DNA of 64,000 nt from Melanocharis versteri (taxonomy: Eukaryota > Chordata > Aves > Passeriformes > Melanocharitidae), in the NCBI GenBank assembly GCA_013397845.1, contig VZTG01010066.1, positions 286,184 to 350,183 of the forward strand, in the 5' to 3' direction. Positions within the stretch are counted from its first letter, which is position 1. Every line of letters starts with the position of its first letter. The position numbers and the translations under genes were made by a program. Shown piece after piece: positions 1 through 11,920 of this stretch. Below the pieces are notes generated by a model. That model was not told the DNA's origin. It did not search any database and saw only the letters and a program-made list of their open reading frames with translations.

Positions 1-103
1 TCCCCAATCTGTCTGCAGAGGAATGCCCATCAGCCCAGGCTGCAGCGGGCAGTGCCCGGGCAGTTCCCTTGACTGGATGCTTCCCTTGGAGCGTCTCCAG
101 GGA

Positions 104-217
104 GGGAACGTTGGGCCTGCCGGGGCTGTGGTGTCACCGAGAGGGGAACATTGGGGCTGCCAGGGCTGTGGTGTCACCGAGAGGGGAACGTTGGGGCTGC
201 CAGGGCTGTGGTGTCAC
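104..217. repeat. 40-bp tandem repeat, about 2.9 copies
   Basis: The unit beginning GGGAACGTTGGG and ending GTGTCACCGAGA recurs at 104, 144 and 184. The third copy is cut by the single N at 218, which marks an assembly join. Confidence 0.85.
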
Positions 218-239
218 NAAAAAGATAGAAAGAAAGAAA

Positions 240-412
240 AGTGTTAGGGTTAGGTGAGGATTAAGATTGGGTTAGGGTGAAGGTGAGGGTGAGGGTGAGG
301 CTCAGGGTTAGGGTTTGGTTTAGAGTTCGGGTTCGGGTTTAGGGTTAGAGGTTAGGGTTAGGGTTAGGGTGCGGGTTAGGGTCAGGGTTAGAGTTAGGTT
401 TTGGTTTAGTGT
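240..412 (+). repeat. degenerate telomere-like TTAGGG tract
   Basis: Many TTAGGG and close variants (GTGAGGG, TTCGGG, TTTAGGG) on the + strand, with two or three perfect units in a row near 353-368. This is an interstitial or ancestral telomeric tract, or one brought in by an assembly join, because a single N lies just upstream at 218. Confidence 0.75.
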
Positions 413-424
413 TTGGTCTCTCTT

Positions 425-545
425 TGAGCCCCTTTAGGCACTGAAAGGGACTTTGAGATCTCCCTGGAGCTTTCTCTTCTCCGAGTGAACACCCCCAGCC
501 TTTCCTGCCTGGCTCTATGGCAGAGGGGTTCGAGCCCTCCGGACT
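425..545 (-). mobile_element. CR1 LINE fragment
   Basis: The antisense CR1 text AGCCCCTTTAGGCACTG followed by the CTCCCTGGAGC..TTCTCTTCTC block matches the longer copy at 34760-35190. Old, truncated, non-coding. Confidence 0.75.
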
Positions 546-559
546 CTGCTCTGCCCCAA

Positions 560-1930
560 ACCTACTGGTAGCACCTGAGGTGCGGGACACCCTTGGTACC
601 TGGAGGAGGGACACCCAGGTCCAGGAATCCAGTGCTGCCCCACCTTTGGACTCTGAATCCCGACCTACAACCACCGCTGGCTGAGGTGTTGCTTTGCATC
701 TCGTTTTTAGTCTAATCTCCAAACGTGACATAAATTGTTCATTATTTGTGGCTGTAGCAAAATGATTCTTTCAACACAAAGCCTTTGATTTGGAATTACT
801 ACAGCGTTGGTTTTGCTGGAAATTAAGCTGTTCCTATTTCAACTTGCAGGAGAAAAGCAGATTTGTGAGTAATACGCTGACTTCTTTCTTTTCCTTTTGC
901 TTTGCAGGACACAAAGGAAATTGCTCTGTCACTTGGAATGGCTGTGCACATCCTTTAATGACAAACCAGGACAAAACGATGCTTGGCCTGGAGCGTTGCA
1001 GGCTGAGTCCAGAGAATTGTTTGCCCTTGGAGCAGCCAGAGAGCAAAGCTCATGGATGGTGAGACCGAGCCATCCATCAGTGCTGGCCGGTGGGAAATAC
1101 GGTGTGTGCACAGCACAGGAGGAAAATCTCCTCTTCCCCACTCCCCCTGGAATGCTCAGGAGACACCAAACCGATGGCTCAGCCAGAGAGGAGCAGAACC
1201 ACGGCCATTTATACCCCGGAGTGGGAGGACAGGAGTTCTTCCCTTTGCCCCTGTGTTTTAGCACATTCACCTGCTTTCAGCACAAGAGCTTTGCCCTGCG
1301 CTGCTGGCAGGGATGGAGCCCATGGGGAGGGAAGTGTGGAGGCTCCACGTCAGCCCTGGAGAAGGGAGAGTGCTGCCTGTCAGCCGGGATCCTTGACCTG
1401 AGTGCGCCTCAGAGCTGGGATCAGCAGGAGTGTGAGGGTAACGCCCCTGGACCCAGCACCCCTGTGCCCACAGCAGCCAGCCCTCCCTCTCCAGGAAGGG
1501 CAGACCCTGGAAAAGGGCAACGTCTCCACATCGAATGCAAAAGCATCAAGCAACGAGGCTGCCAAGTCTCTAATTAGCATAATTAAAGCGTGCTCTTTCC
1601 TTCCACTGGCTGTGCCTGCTGCAAGCCTTCCTCAGAGGAGTGATCTCTGTAAGAGCTCCTTCTCTGCATGATGCCCATCACTCAGGACCGAGTGTCCAGA
1701 GCCATCCTGCAGCACTCCTGGAGCTGGGACCGGCTGCTTTCCTGCTGGCAGAGCTTCCTTTGGCTGGTCACATCTGTCTCTCATGGAGAATCCAGCGGCA
1801 GTGCGGGTGAGCTGGGCAGGCTGGGGCGCAATTCCCAATCCCTGCTGAGGTGGGTACCAGGGCTGGAGACCTCCCCAGTCTCCCCATCACCCCTTTGGAC
1901 CACGGCACCTTTGCAGGAGCTGAGCGTCAG
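560..1930. other. no gene or repeat recognised
   Basis: Unique-looking non-coding sequence. The open frames here (up to 226 codons) lack domains and overlap on both strands, so I treat them as chance. Confidence 0.6.
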
Positions 1931-1934
1931 GGAG

Positions 1935-2060
1935 ATCATAGAATTCCTGAGTTGGAAGGGACCCACAGGCATCATTGATCCAGCTCCTAGTCCTGCACCA
2001 GACCACCCCAAAAATCCCACCGTGTGCCTGAGCTGCTCTGTCGCCTCCTCCAATGCTCTT
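1935..2060 (-). mobile_element. CR1 LINE fragment
   Basis: GAGTTGGAAGGGACCCACAGG followed by a degraded form of the CR1 3' region (CATTGATCCAGCTCCTAGTCCTG, then CCCACCGTGTGCCTGAG). Antisense orientation, truncated. Confidence 0.8.
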
Positions 2061-2885
2061 GGAGCAATCAGGGAGCTCCACTTACCGCACTTCCAAATGA
2101 TTAGCCAGGCCTGTGAGCCTCCTTTCCAACAAATAAGCTGTTTTTCACAGTACCTCTATCTGTGAAGGGCCGAGGGCTTTGACTCCTAACTCTGCTCAGG
2201 GGGATGGGAAGCATCCAGAGCTGCACATCCTCGCCTGGGAGAGCAGCCAGGGTTGTCCTGATGCGTTGGTGGCTCTGGCAGCAGAATGGGGATGTGAGAC
2301 CCCCACCTCTCCTGCGCCGTGTTCAGCTCCTGCCCGCACTGACAGGATTCAATTTCACGGCACTTGGATGCAGGGAGTTAATTCCCGATTGCTGCCATGC
2401 ACGGAGCCTCTCTGCCATTAAATGTGACCCTTCCGAAAGGGAGATGGAATTGAAATTATTCTTCCTTCGGGCAGCTCAGCAGGCGTGGCGGCCTCCCCCT
2501 GCCCTGTTTGCTCTCGTGGCTGGGCTCGTGCTCTGGCAGCTCCGGCAGTGGCCGAGCCCACCCCCAGAACAGTGACTTCCAAATGGGTTTGGAATGGGGA
2601 AATGGGTCTGTGAAGAGATGAGCCAAGTCTTTGGCATGGCGTGGCACGGCAGGGATGGATGGAAAATGCAAATGGACTGGATTTGCCAAAGCAATGCAGC
2701 CTTGGCCACCCTCCTCATCCCTGTGTGGATGGAGAGCAGGAATTGTGTCCCTGTGCTGTGCAGGACCACTGAGGGTGACCTCAAATCCCCTGTCTCCATC
2801 AAAATCAGGATCTTACCCCTGCCCAGGGTGTCCCCCCACTGCCCATCCCGGCCTGGGGCCTGTCAGGAAGGAGGCAGGATGAGCT

Positions 2886-3311
2886 CCCTGCCCAGCTCCT
2901 GCCTTTCCCCCTCGCTCAGGGCCATCTGTCAGGCTGGGGCTCGGTTTTATCAGGCTGAGCTTTATCCTTATTGAAGTCCCGCTGGGATTCCTGCCTCGGT
3001 GCCAGGCAGCCCACACCCTCCTGCCGCGCCGGTGACAGTGACAGGCGCGTGCTGCGCTCCAGCGAGGCTCCCGGCAATCCCGGCGGAGCCCGGAGCATCC
3101 CGGATCATCTGGGGAATATCAACCACCCCACACACACGCGTGCCAGCGCCTCACCCTCTCTGAGGGGGAAAAATCCCTAAAGTCGGGACAAGGAGGCAGA
3201 GGAAGAATCGAGGTCTCTGGGCTGAGGCTCTGCTGGGCTCGATTTAGGCTGCCATTGATCCTGCTGCTCCGGGGGCTTGGGAAAGCTGGGATCCAGACGG
3301 CGAAGGGGGAT
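2886..3311. repeat. 426-bp duplicated block, copy 1
   Basis: Repeats at 3454-3879 with a constant offset of 568 and only about two mismatches (near 3276-3280). It ends at the single N at 3313. Probably one genomic locus assembled twice. Confidence 0.93.
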
Positions 3312-3313
3312 GN

Positions 3314-3452
3314 TTAGATATAAATATATCTTAGATACATATTATATATTGATAAATCTTGTAATTATATTGTCTACTATATAATAAACATATAATACAT
3401 TATACATTATACATAATATGTCATATAATATATAATATACAATATACAATAT
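3314..3452. repeat. AT-rich fragment between single-N joins
   Basis: About 139 bp of TATA-type repeats flanked by N at 3313 and 3453. Composition matches the AT-rich tract beginning at 4011, so it is likely a misplaced piece of that tract. Confidence 0.8.
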
Positions 3453-3453
3453 N

Positions 3454-3879
3454 CCCTGCCCAGCTCCTGCCTTTCCCCCTCGCTCAGGGCCATCTGTCAG
3501 GCTGGGGCTCGGTTTTATCAGGCTGAGCTTTATCCTTATTGAAGTCCCGCTGGGATTCCTGCCTCGGTGCCAGGCAGCCCACACCCTCCTGCCGCGCCGG
3601 TGACAGTGACAGGCGCGTGCTGCGCTCCAGCGAGGCTCCCGGCAATCCCGGCGGAGCCCGGAGCATCCCGGATCATCTGGGGAATATCAACCACCCCACA
3701 CACACGCGTGCCAGCGCCTCACCCTCTCTGAGGGGGAAAAATCCCTAAAGTCGGGACAAGGAGGCAGAGGAAGAATCGAGGTCTCTGGGCTGAGGCTCTG
3801 CTGGGCTCGATTTAGGCTGCCATTGATCCTGCTGCTCCGGGGGCCTGGAAAAGCTGGGATCCAGACGGCGAAGGGGGAT
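3454..3879. repeat. 426-bp duplicated block, copy 2
   Basis: Near-identical to 2886-3311. It starts directly after the N at 3453 and continues into unique sequence from 3880, whereas copy 1 continues leftward into unique sequence. Confidence 0.93.
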
Positions 3880-4010
3880 TTGGTGGGGCTGTTCAGTGAC
3901 CTCCCCAGGCTGGGGTCTGCCCAGGAGCAGAGGGACAGGGCTGCCTCTGCTCCAGAGCCCCGCGCGTCCCCGGGCGGCTCCTGGTCCCTCTCAACTCAAA
4001 AGGTCCAGAA

Positions 4011-4031
4011 TATGCATTATATGCCTTTTAT

Positions 4032-4075
<44 letters not shown>

Positions 4076-4455
4076 CANNNNNNNNNNNNNNNNNNNNNNN
4101 NNNNNNNNNNNNNNNNNNNNNNNNNNNNNNNNNNNNNNNNNNNNNNNNNNNNNNNNNNNNNNNNNNNNNNNNNNTATATAATATATAATATATAATATAT
4201 AGCATATAATATATAATCTATAATATATAGTATGCAATGTTATATTATATATTATATAGAATATAGTATATATTACATATTCTATATAATATTATATAGA
4301 ATATATAATGTATTATATAGTATATAGTATATAGTATATAGTATATAGTATATAGTATATAGTATATAGTATATGATACGTGATATATGATATATTCTAT
4401 ATGATATATGATATATGATATATGATATATGATATATGATATATGATATGCTCTG
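4011..4455. repeat. AT-rich microsatellite tract with 97-N gap
   Basis: An (AT)n run at about 4035-4068, a gap at 4078-4174, then TATAATA-type repeats, about nine copies of a 7-bp TATAGTA unit (4316-4372) and about nine copies of a 7-bp GATATAT-type unit (4380-4449). Low-complexity DNA prone to assembly failure. Confidence 0.92.
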
Positions 4456-4485
4456 TGTTCTGTATAATGTATTTTATTGATGTAT

Positions 4486-4830
4486 TCTATATTTATAGAG
4501 GAGCTTGCTGTGTCATCAAATGATGGATAGAGTAGGAAAAAACCCGTATAATTATCCTCATTCTATTTTCCGCTTTCACTAAATGTACTTTTGAGCTGTT
4601 ATAATGGCTATAATTAATTTTTGGTTGTTATTTTGGAGTGCAGGCCCACACAGGCCTTTCCCACCTGTATCCAAGAGATCACTTTTACCACACACCCACA
4701 GAAGGCCACCCTGGGCACTAAGGAAAATTGCAGCCTAATGAACTTAATACAAATTAGATTTTGCTGGACAGCCAGTGAACAATCTCAGTAATTTGGATTG
4801 TGCTAAATAATTTATAAGAGGACTGAGGGC
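4486..4830. promoter_or_regulatory. AT-rich non-repetitive island, possible enhancer
   Basis: A non-repetitive AT-rich stretch in GC-rich surroundings with TAATTA-type homeodomain cores (TATAATTATCC near 4547; CTATAATTAAT near 4608) and AAATTAGATT near 4751. No coding potential. Regulatory role is inferred from composition only. Confidence 0.25.
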
Positions 4831-6060
4831 AGGGCATGAGTCCTCATTTGCTCACCCGGGTGATGAAGAGGGAGCTGCAGTGCTGGGCATAAACCTCCAC
4901 ACATTGGCCATGGGTTTAGGGGAAAAGTGTTGTTTTTCCCTCAGCTCCCAGTCAAGCTGCTCTTTCTGAGTGATGAATTTCTCTGAATCGAAGTCCTGAA
5001 AGAACAGCCAGAGTTTAATTACAGTGCAAGGTCTTTGTGCTCATGCAGCACATTGCAAACCAGCTGGGGAGAGAGCTCCTGCTGCAGGAACCCTCCCAGA
5101 GCCCCGTGCTGGCACCAGGGTACCTGGAGCAGAGGGAGGGTTTTAAAGGGAATAAAACCCACCCAGCAGAAGCAAATCCCGGATCTGAGGCTCATTTGCA
5201 TTCCCATTGCAGAGCTCCGGGCTGGCACTGACTCCAACCCACCCAGGCATCACCTACAGCAAAAATCCGAAACTGGGGCAAACTGGTGCAGCTGAAAATG
5301 CTTTTCCTAAGGAATATTCATGTTCTCATCTGCTGGCTGGAGCAGCCAGGGCACCATGGCTTTGCCTTGGGAGAAGGGCCCCTCGGAGCCGGCTGTGACC
5401 CTGAGCTTGTCACACTGCTGCCACTTTTTGCTGATGTGTCAGAAATAGCTCAAGGTCTCGGGGGTTTTAAGACAAAGGTTTGGTACCTGTCCATTTTAAT
5501 TACTCTCCAACAGCACAGCCTTTGTCAGCTGCCATCCTGAAGGATAAAGCCGTCCTGCTTTGCCAGAGTTTCCCAGCAGTGGTGGGTGGGATTTCACAGG
5601 GATTTTGTCTGCCTGGTGCTGTACAAACACACCCAGGAGAGGTGCCAGGGAGGGGGAGCAGGGTTCGGTGCTGGGGTGGCCCAGGCAGGCACCGGGACCA
5701 GCACCAGGACGTGGCAGCTCAGCTGAGCACGGGGAGCGTGGGCAGGCATCCAGGGAAACAGGACTTTGCTGGAAACGTGAACATGTGCTTTCTGGAAAGT
5801 GCCAAGAAAGCAACATTTGGAGGTTAAGAAATGGCAGAAAACAGACAGATTTTTCCATGCGAAATTCGGAGGAACGACGACTGCGAGTTTGGCGGAACGC
5901 AAGCTGTGCAGTTTGGGTGATTAATTCATTAATATTTGTGGGGAGATTTGGGCTCCTCAGATGAAAGGTGCCAGTGGCATTGCTGTGATGGGGGGCCGAG
6001 GACAATGCAGGAGTGATGGGGTGCAGGAAGGGGAGTGTGGGCCCCCTTTGCCCCTGTGGG
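4831..6060. other. no gene recognised
   Basis: Non-coding sequence without recognisable repeats or domains. The overlapping open frames on both strands are not supported. Confidence 0.6.
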
Positions 6061-6063
6061 TGG

Positions 6064-6131
6064 TGGGATGGGATGGGATGGGATGGGATGGGATGGGATG
6101 GGATGGGATGGGATGGGATGGGATGGGATGG
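6064..6131. repeat. GGGAT pentanucleotide microsatellite
   Basis: About 13 nearly perfect GGGAT units. It opens spurious reading frames (GWDGM on +, HPIPS on -). Confidence 0.97.
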
Positions 6132-6134
6132 AGG

Positions 6135-8590
6135 TCCAAACCAGGTGTGTGAGAGGGCACACCCAGGGCACACCTGGAGGGCTCCGTGCTCAGATCCTTG
6201 ACCCCAGCTGGAGCACAGTGAGATGGCAGTGCCCGCTCCCCTGTCCCAGCTCTGCACCCCCCAATATCTTTGCGTTGTGGTTTTGAGCCCAAAACACCCT
6301 GCAGATGAAATGATTTATTCCTATGAAATGTGCTTACAACTGCAAAAGGAATTCGCTTAATTGAGAGTGCAGCCAGCGTTTTAATAAAACTATAAAAGGG
6401 TGAAACGTGCATAAACAGAAGAAAAGTGTTTAATCTTGGCACAATCACTTGATGTTCATGAGAGCATTTAGCTTCCAATATAGCAAAGCAAATAATACCG
6501 AGATCCCACGAGCAAAGAGGTATTTTTATCCTTTTGCACAAGCCCTGGGTTTAAATCTGACATTATAATTGTGAATTATGGTAGTCCATTACCATAGCTA
6601 CAGGAGGCTCTGACCAGCCAGGGGCTCACGTTGCTAATGGCTGTCACAGGTTGGCTGTGGTGACAGCAATCCCTTGGGACTGCCGTGCCCTGGGTGACAC
6701 CGCCGAAGTGGCATTGCAGCACGTGGCACCGTGGGCACAGCATGGGTGGCAGGGCCGGCGTGGCAAATTTGTGTCGAAGCCACTCCTGCCTGTGCTCTAG
6801 AGGTGGGACCAGCACCCTCCTGCCACTGGACATGAGACTGGCACCCTACTGCGCCTTGGATATGGGACCAGCACCCTCCTGTGCATTGAATATGGGACCA
6901 GCACCCTCCTGGGCTTCTCTGGAGGTGCTGGGTGAGGGCTGAGGCTCTCTGAGCCCCATACTGGTCCCCATATCCTCGCACCAGTCACAGCAGGCAGCAC
7001 ATCCTCCATTCGGTCTTGTTAATAGCTGGGAGCAGCTTGTCCGGGCTTTGGGATTTGGGATGGCACAGAATCCCTTGGATCTGCTCCAACTGCGGCACTC
7101 AGACACCTCTGCAAAAGCAGCAGGAGCCCCTTCCCCACCCCCTCCCGTGCTGAGCATCCTCCCAGCAGCACCAGGTATGAGGCAGGGACATGGGGAACCT
7201 CTCCAATCTGGGATTCAAACTCTCTGCTCACAGCCTGCTCTCCGAGAAAAGCATTTGTGTGGCATACTGTAACCAAGGAGACTGGAAACTCAGGGAATGG
7301 CCAGTCCCACTTATCAGGAGCTTTTCTTCATCTCTGCTGGCGCACAGGATTGTGCTTGGTTTAATAAAGAGGTTGAAACGGCGTCGCCCTTTGCAGGCAG
7401 AGACAATTCTTCACCAGGCACTGACGTCCCAGCTGGCATCTGCCGATAGGAAAAGATGGACAGCTCAGAAACCAGCGCAGCCAGTGGCTGGAATTCTCTG
7501 CACTCCTCCAGGCACCAAAATTCCATCCCAATTGCAGGAATTACTGGGCAGTTTCCAGGCCCCGGCATCGCACCGGGGAAGGCTCCTCGTGCCAGCTGGG
7601 GTGGGGGTTTGGGGGGCTGCATCCACAGGCTCTGCCCAAGGGACCCCAGGGCTGTGCCCAGAAGACATGGAGATAGAGATCACCGGGAAAATCCCAGTGG
7701 ATGCTGCACTGCCACCTCTGTGGCCCCCAGCAAGGTGCTGCTCCTTCCATCCCTGAGACAGAGCGTTAATATATTCCTGCCTATCTCAGAGCCTGCTCCT
7801 GGGGAGGAAAGCCATTATTTAAACATTAATTCCTTGTGTGGGCTCTCCTGCAATAAAGCAGGAGTGCGGAGGTGTTGAAGGAATTACGTTTTTATTTAAT
7901 CACGGAGTAATTACAGGACCAGAGCTCTACGGAGCGGCTGTGATTGACTTCCCAGCTCAGCCCCAGCTCACAGGAAGGGCCAAACTGTCTGACACCAAAC
8001 ACACAGGGACAACCTCACCTGAGGCACAGCCACCGCCACGGTGCCGCTGCTGGAGGCCTGTCGCTGTGCCATAGAAATGTAAATAGATAAATATAAATAC
8101 ATATAGCTGCGCATGTATTTATAGCGTCCTGCAAGGAGAGCCCCAGCTCGGACACGACTCTGCTTCCTGGGTGGTTTTGCACCAGGAAGCTGCAGCCCCA
8201 TGACCCAGAACAGGTCCCTGGGGACGTATCCAGACCATTCTCCAAATTCCAAATTTTATACAGACACCATTTACCAAAGGGCAAAGGCATTGCCCCGGGG
8301 GTGACAAGTGTAAGAGCACAGCCTGTGGCAGGACCAGCAGCCCTGGCTTCACTGGGAATAGGAATATGCTGGGAAACGTCTCTTCTTCCCATTCCAGGGC
8401 AATCATTTGAACCTGGGTTTGCCTTAAAAATTCCACCAGTTTTATCAAAAAGCTGATTTTGAGTCCAGGGTGTTCTGCAGAGTCTGGGCTGACACGTTCG
8501 AGCACAGGCAGTAAATTCCTCCAGTTGTTTTTTGCTCAAGTGAAGCTTTTTCTCAGAAAAAAACATCCTGACTTAATTTGAAAACTTCAA
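6135..8590. other. no gene recognised; AT-rich patch at 6290-6600
   Basis: Mostly GC-rich unique sequence. 6290-6600 is AT-rich with several ATTA motifs and could be regulatory. Around 6780-6920 there are short imperfect repeats of a phrase containing GGGACCAGCACCCTCCTG. No supported coding sequence. Confidence 0.5.
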
Positions 8591-8597
8591 GAGACTG

Positions 8598-8990
8598 AGA
8601 AAGCACCACTTCCCCTTGATAATTCGTTCCAGTGGTTAATTACCTCACTATTAGAAATGTGTCTTTTGTTCTAATTTAAATGTGTCTGGCTCCAGCTTCC
8701 AGTTGTTGGCTCTCGTGTGCTTTCCCTGTTGGATTAAAAGGCCCTTTCAGAGCCCTGCTGAATCCCAGGAACATTTTTGCACAGCGGATTCAAGGCACCT
8801 CTGGATCCTCCTTTGGCTAAACCCCAGGGACCTCACTCCCTCCTCGCCTTTCAGCGGTGTTTTTTCAGTCCTCAAAGAATTTTCCTTCCTCTTTTATTCA
8901 TCCTCTGCTGTTTGCCAAACACCTCTTTAACGAGCCACACTTCTCAGCCCTGCATGGAATATTCCCCTCGGTCCCACAGGTGAATCAGGA
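8598..8990 (-). mobile_element. old CR1-type LINE fragment
   Basis: The run TTCCAGTGGTTAATTACC, then TTAGAAATGTGTCTT, TTCTAATTTAAATGTGTCTGGC and AGCTTCCAGTTGTTGG follows the 3' part of an ancient reptile/bird CR1 family in antisense. The right edge is uncertain; similarity is clear only to about 8760. Confidence 0.6.
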
Positions 8991-8999
8991 TGGTGCCAG

Positions 9000-9589
9000 G
9001 ACCACAGCAACCCCCTAAACCACACCAGGGCTGTACTGGGGCCACTGGCTCCAGCCTTGGACAGTGTCAGAGCCCTAAGAATGCCCGTGGAGCTCCTGCC
9101 TCTAAATTAATTTTCACATTTAATGTTTTCTGGGACGCAGCCTCCCAGTTTTGTGAGAGCATGGCCTATATTTCCAGTGTCTAGATCCCAACATTGCCTT
9201 GGATTTGATTAAAATGCATTTTTTCTTGGATGGCAGTAGGTTTACCAAGGAATCCAGATCTCCCTGCTCCCTCAGGACACCGTCTCGCCAGCAGCCCCAG
9301 AAAACAGGGCTTTTTACCCAAACTTTGTGGGAAGGGAATTGTTTCTTAATCCCGGAGAATCACCCTCGGCGTGGAGCCATCAGCTCCTGGGCGCTGCTGC
9401 CAGCACTAACAGGTTTAGCACCAGCCCCATGGCTTAAGCTCCTTAGTGGGAGCAGAGCTGGGTTTATGGGAAGATCAGGGATCCCCGTTCCCATCCCGGC
9501 AGCCTGGGAAGCACTGAGGGAATTCCCTGCCCTGCTCAGCCCTTGTGTCTCTCCCGCAGCTGCTGCCACAGCCACCGGCACATCCCGGC
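9000..9589. other. no gene recognised
   Basis: Unique-looking non-coding sequence, possibly including more of the decayed CR1 element at its left end. Confidence 0.5.
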
Positions 9590-10480
9590 GTGCGAGGGGT
9601 GGCCAAGGCACCCGCTGGGGAAAGAACAGGGTGACAATGCACCCTGCAGGGCTCTGGCTTGGCCACCAGACCCCAAGCGAGGGCCCAGCCCCACGGTGCT
9701 GCCGCTCCTGGGTTATCCCAAACCGCCCCGAAGAGGCCCGGGGAGAGGTGCTGGATGCTGGGAAACGCAGAGGGTGCTGGCGGTGGTTTGCAGGTGGATG
9801 TCCCCGCACGGGCACCGCAGCAGCCCCATCCCGGCCCGGGCATGCGCCCGCGGTGGCTGCGGAGCCCGGAGCTGGCACCTGTCCAGCCCTGCCGGCAGTC
9901 ACGGGCTGCGAGCCCGAGGTGCTCTCAGCAGTCGGATGTCACCTCTAACGACGCAGCGGCATCCCGGCTCCGTGCAGAGCGGGAAGAGCTCCGCTCCGCT
10001 CCCAGGAATGGTTCGGGTCCGGGCCCCAGCCCCGGGGGCACCGCGAGCGCTGCAGTCCGTGCTGCGCGGGCTAATTAACGGTGGTGGCATCACCCAGCCC
10101 GAAGAACCGCATCCCAGGGCATCCCTCAATCCCAGCCCAGCCCGGGAGTCATTTCCTTCATTCCCACATCGCTGGGACTTTGTGTCACCGCCTGGCGAGC
10201 GGCGCAGCACCGCGTCCGTGTTCGGTGGTGGCTTTTTGACGCGTCCATCCCCCCCTGGGGACGCTGCAGGGAGCTCGCTGGGAATACTCATGGATTCCTC
10301 CTCGCGGGTGAGCGCAGACACGGCCCCGCTCCTTCTTCCTGGCTGGGTGACAAACAGGAAGGGACCACGCGACACCCACCGCCGCACGGGAGGAGGAGAT
10401 GCGGGGGCGTTTCCTCGGCAGTGAGGAAATCTCTGGCAGCTTCTCCGAGCGAGCCTGGGGCCGGTTCCCTCCTTCGACAA
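9590..10480. promoter_or_regulatory. CpG-enriched GC-rich block, function unknown
   Basis: CpG dinucleotides are visibly denser than in flanking DNA (for example around 9820-9990 and 10190-10420). Several frames are open for 120-290 codons on both strands, as expected of GC-rich sequence, and none resembles a known protein or has convincing splice structure. It could be a promoter or CpG island of an unseen transcript. Confidence 0.3.
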
Positions 10481-11329
10481 GCCCAGCGCCTCTGTGCAAG
10501 GCGAAAAGGGACCTCTGCCCCGCACGGGAGAGTTCATAAATCATCAGTGACTCGCTCAGCCCTCCTCTCGCCAGAGCCAGGCTGGAAGTGCTCACGGATG
10601 CTCCTTGTGGACCTGCCCCTCCTCCTCCGAGGTCTTCCACAGCGCCGGCATTAAACCATCGAGTAAATAAAGATAAGGCTCTTACTCACCGCTGCCCACG
10701 TGACTCAGCGCTGGGTCCCGTTAGGGCAGCCAAGGGAAAACGCTCCGTTTTCCCAGACCTCTGCAAACTAAAAAAAGCAATCCTGGCTGTCCCCTCGCCC
10801 TTGCTCGGGGCTGTGCCGGCGGCGCTGAGCTGCCAGAGCCCAGCGCAGGGAGCCTTTGCCAAGCAGCTGCAGCCGGCACAGAACAGAGCCCGGGCTGTGC
10901 TCTCGCAGCCTTCGCTGCTTTTCTGCATCTCTCTTCCTCTGCCGAGGCACTGGCACACAGGGCAGCGGCACGAGTGGGAAAGGCAGCGAGGAGAGGCTGG
11001 CAGAGGGGGCAGAGCGGCGTGTGCGGCGGGGATGTGACCGCAACAACACCGGCTCGGGGACCTGCCCGGGCTGGGGACTCGGGTGGATCCAAATCCCAGC
11101 CAGAACCCCTGCTCAGGGCAGAGAGGCAGCAGCTGCAGCCTGCACACTGCAGGGAGCAGGGCAGGAGGCTGGCATGCTGCTCCAGGACCTGGGGATTGTC
11201 GCTGGGATTCAGGGATCTGCTCCTGGAGTGAAGCACCCAACACCAGGACAACACCTGGCTGGGGGAAGAGGCCACCGTGTTCAGCTGGGCTCCGGTGTGA
11301 CACCTGGGCAGGTTTTATGGCTGAACAAA
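10481..11329. other. no gene recognised
   Basis: GC-rich sequence with long open frames on both strands (up to 317 codons on -) but no domain, no signal peptide and no consistent splice pattern. Confidence 0.5.
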
Positions 11330-11497
11330 GGGATGATTCCCCATCCCCAGAAGTGTTTGAGGCCAGGCTGGACAGGCCTTGGAGCAACCGTGCTCGAGTG
11401 GAAGGTGTCCCTGTCCACGGCAGGGGGTGGGACAAGATGGGCTCTAAGGTTGCTTTCAAACCCAAACCATTCCAGGATTCCATGACAATAGGAGCTC
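11330..11497 (+). mobile_element. CR1 LINE 3' end
   Basis: GAGGCCAGGCTGGACAGGC, then GGAAGGTGTCCCTGTCCACGG and CAAACCCAAACCATTCCAGG: the classic sense CR1 3' terminus, 5'-truncated. Confidence 0.92.
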
Positions 11498-11599
11498 CTG
11501 CCGGGAGCAGGAGGAGAGGCAGGGCCGGCGTCCCCCAGGCTGCTCCCGTCGCAGGGCACACGTGTTGCTGCATGATGGATGTTTGCTCGGTACCAACCC

Positions 11600-11920
11600 G
11601 GGAGCCGAAATAAATTGCAGCTATACAATGAAGAGGCACTTTATTGCTCAGGCATTAGGCAAAGCTAATGTAATCCAAACCGATATTGAATACAAATCCT
11701 TGGCTGTGACTCACCCTGCTATTACATTGTGTTCTGCAGAGCAGCCGCGTGCCATCAGAGTCAGGCTTTAGGGAAAAATAAGAAAGGAACAGGCTTTTCT
11801 CTCTCCCTGTGAAAGACAGCTGCAATGACGGCCAAATAACCCAATCATTGCCTTAATTAATAATTATTTGGAGCCTCCTGGGATTGATTGGATCATTATG
11901 ACACCAAGTGAAGCCTGAAG
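11600..11920. promoter_or_regulatory. AT-rich island with TAATTA motifs, possible enhancer
   Basis: Non-repetitive AT-rich stretch ending in TTAATTAATAATTATTTGG (near 11853), with AATCATTGCC, GATTGATTGGATC and TGACTCA-like sites. It differs sharply from flanking GC-rich DNA. Function is inferred. Confidence 0.28.

Noticed and set aside
2971..3748. Two identical 69-codon frames suggesting a duplicated small gene
   Set aside because: They are the same frame in the two copies of the probable assembly duplication; no coding features.
5496..6541. Minus-strand proteins with HPIPSHPIPS repeats
   Set aside because: Translation of the GGGAT microsatellite.
10686..11639. 317-codon minus-strand open frame
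   Set aside because: GC-rich DNA gives long frames by chance. It overlaps a CR1 copy, and other long frames exist on both strands. No domain is visible.
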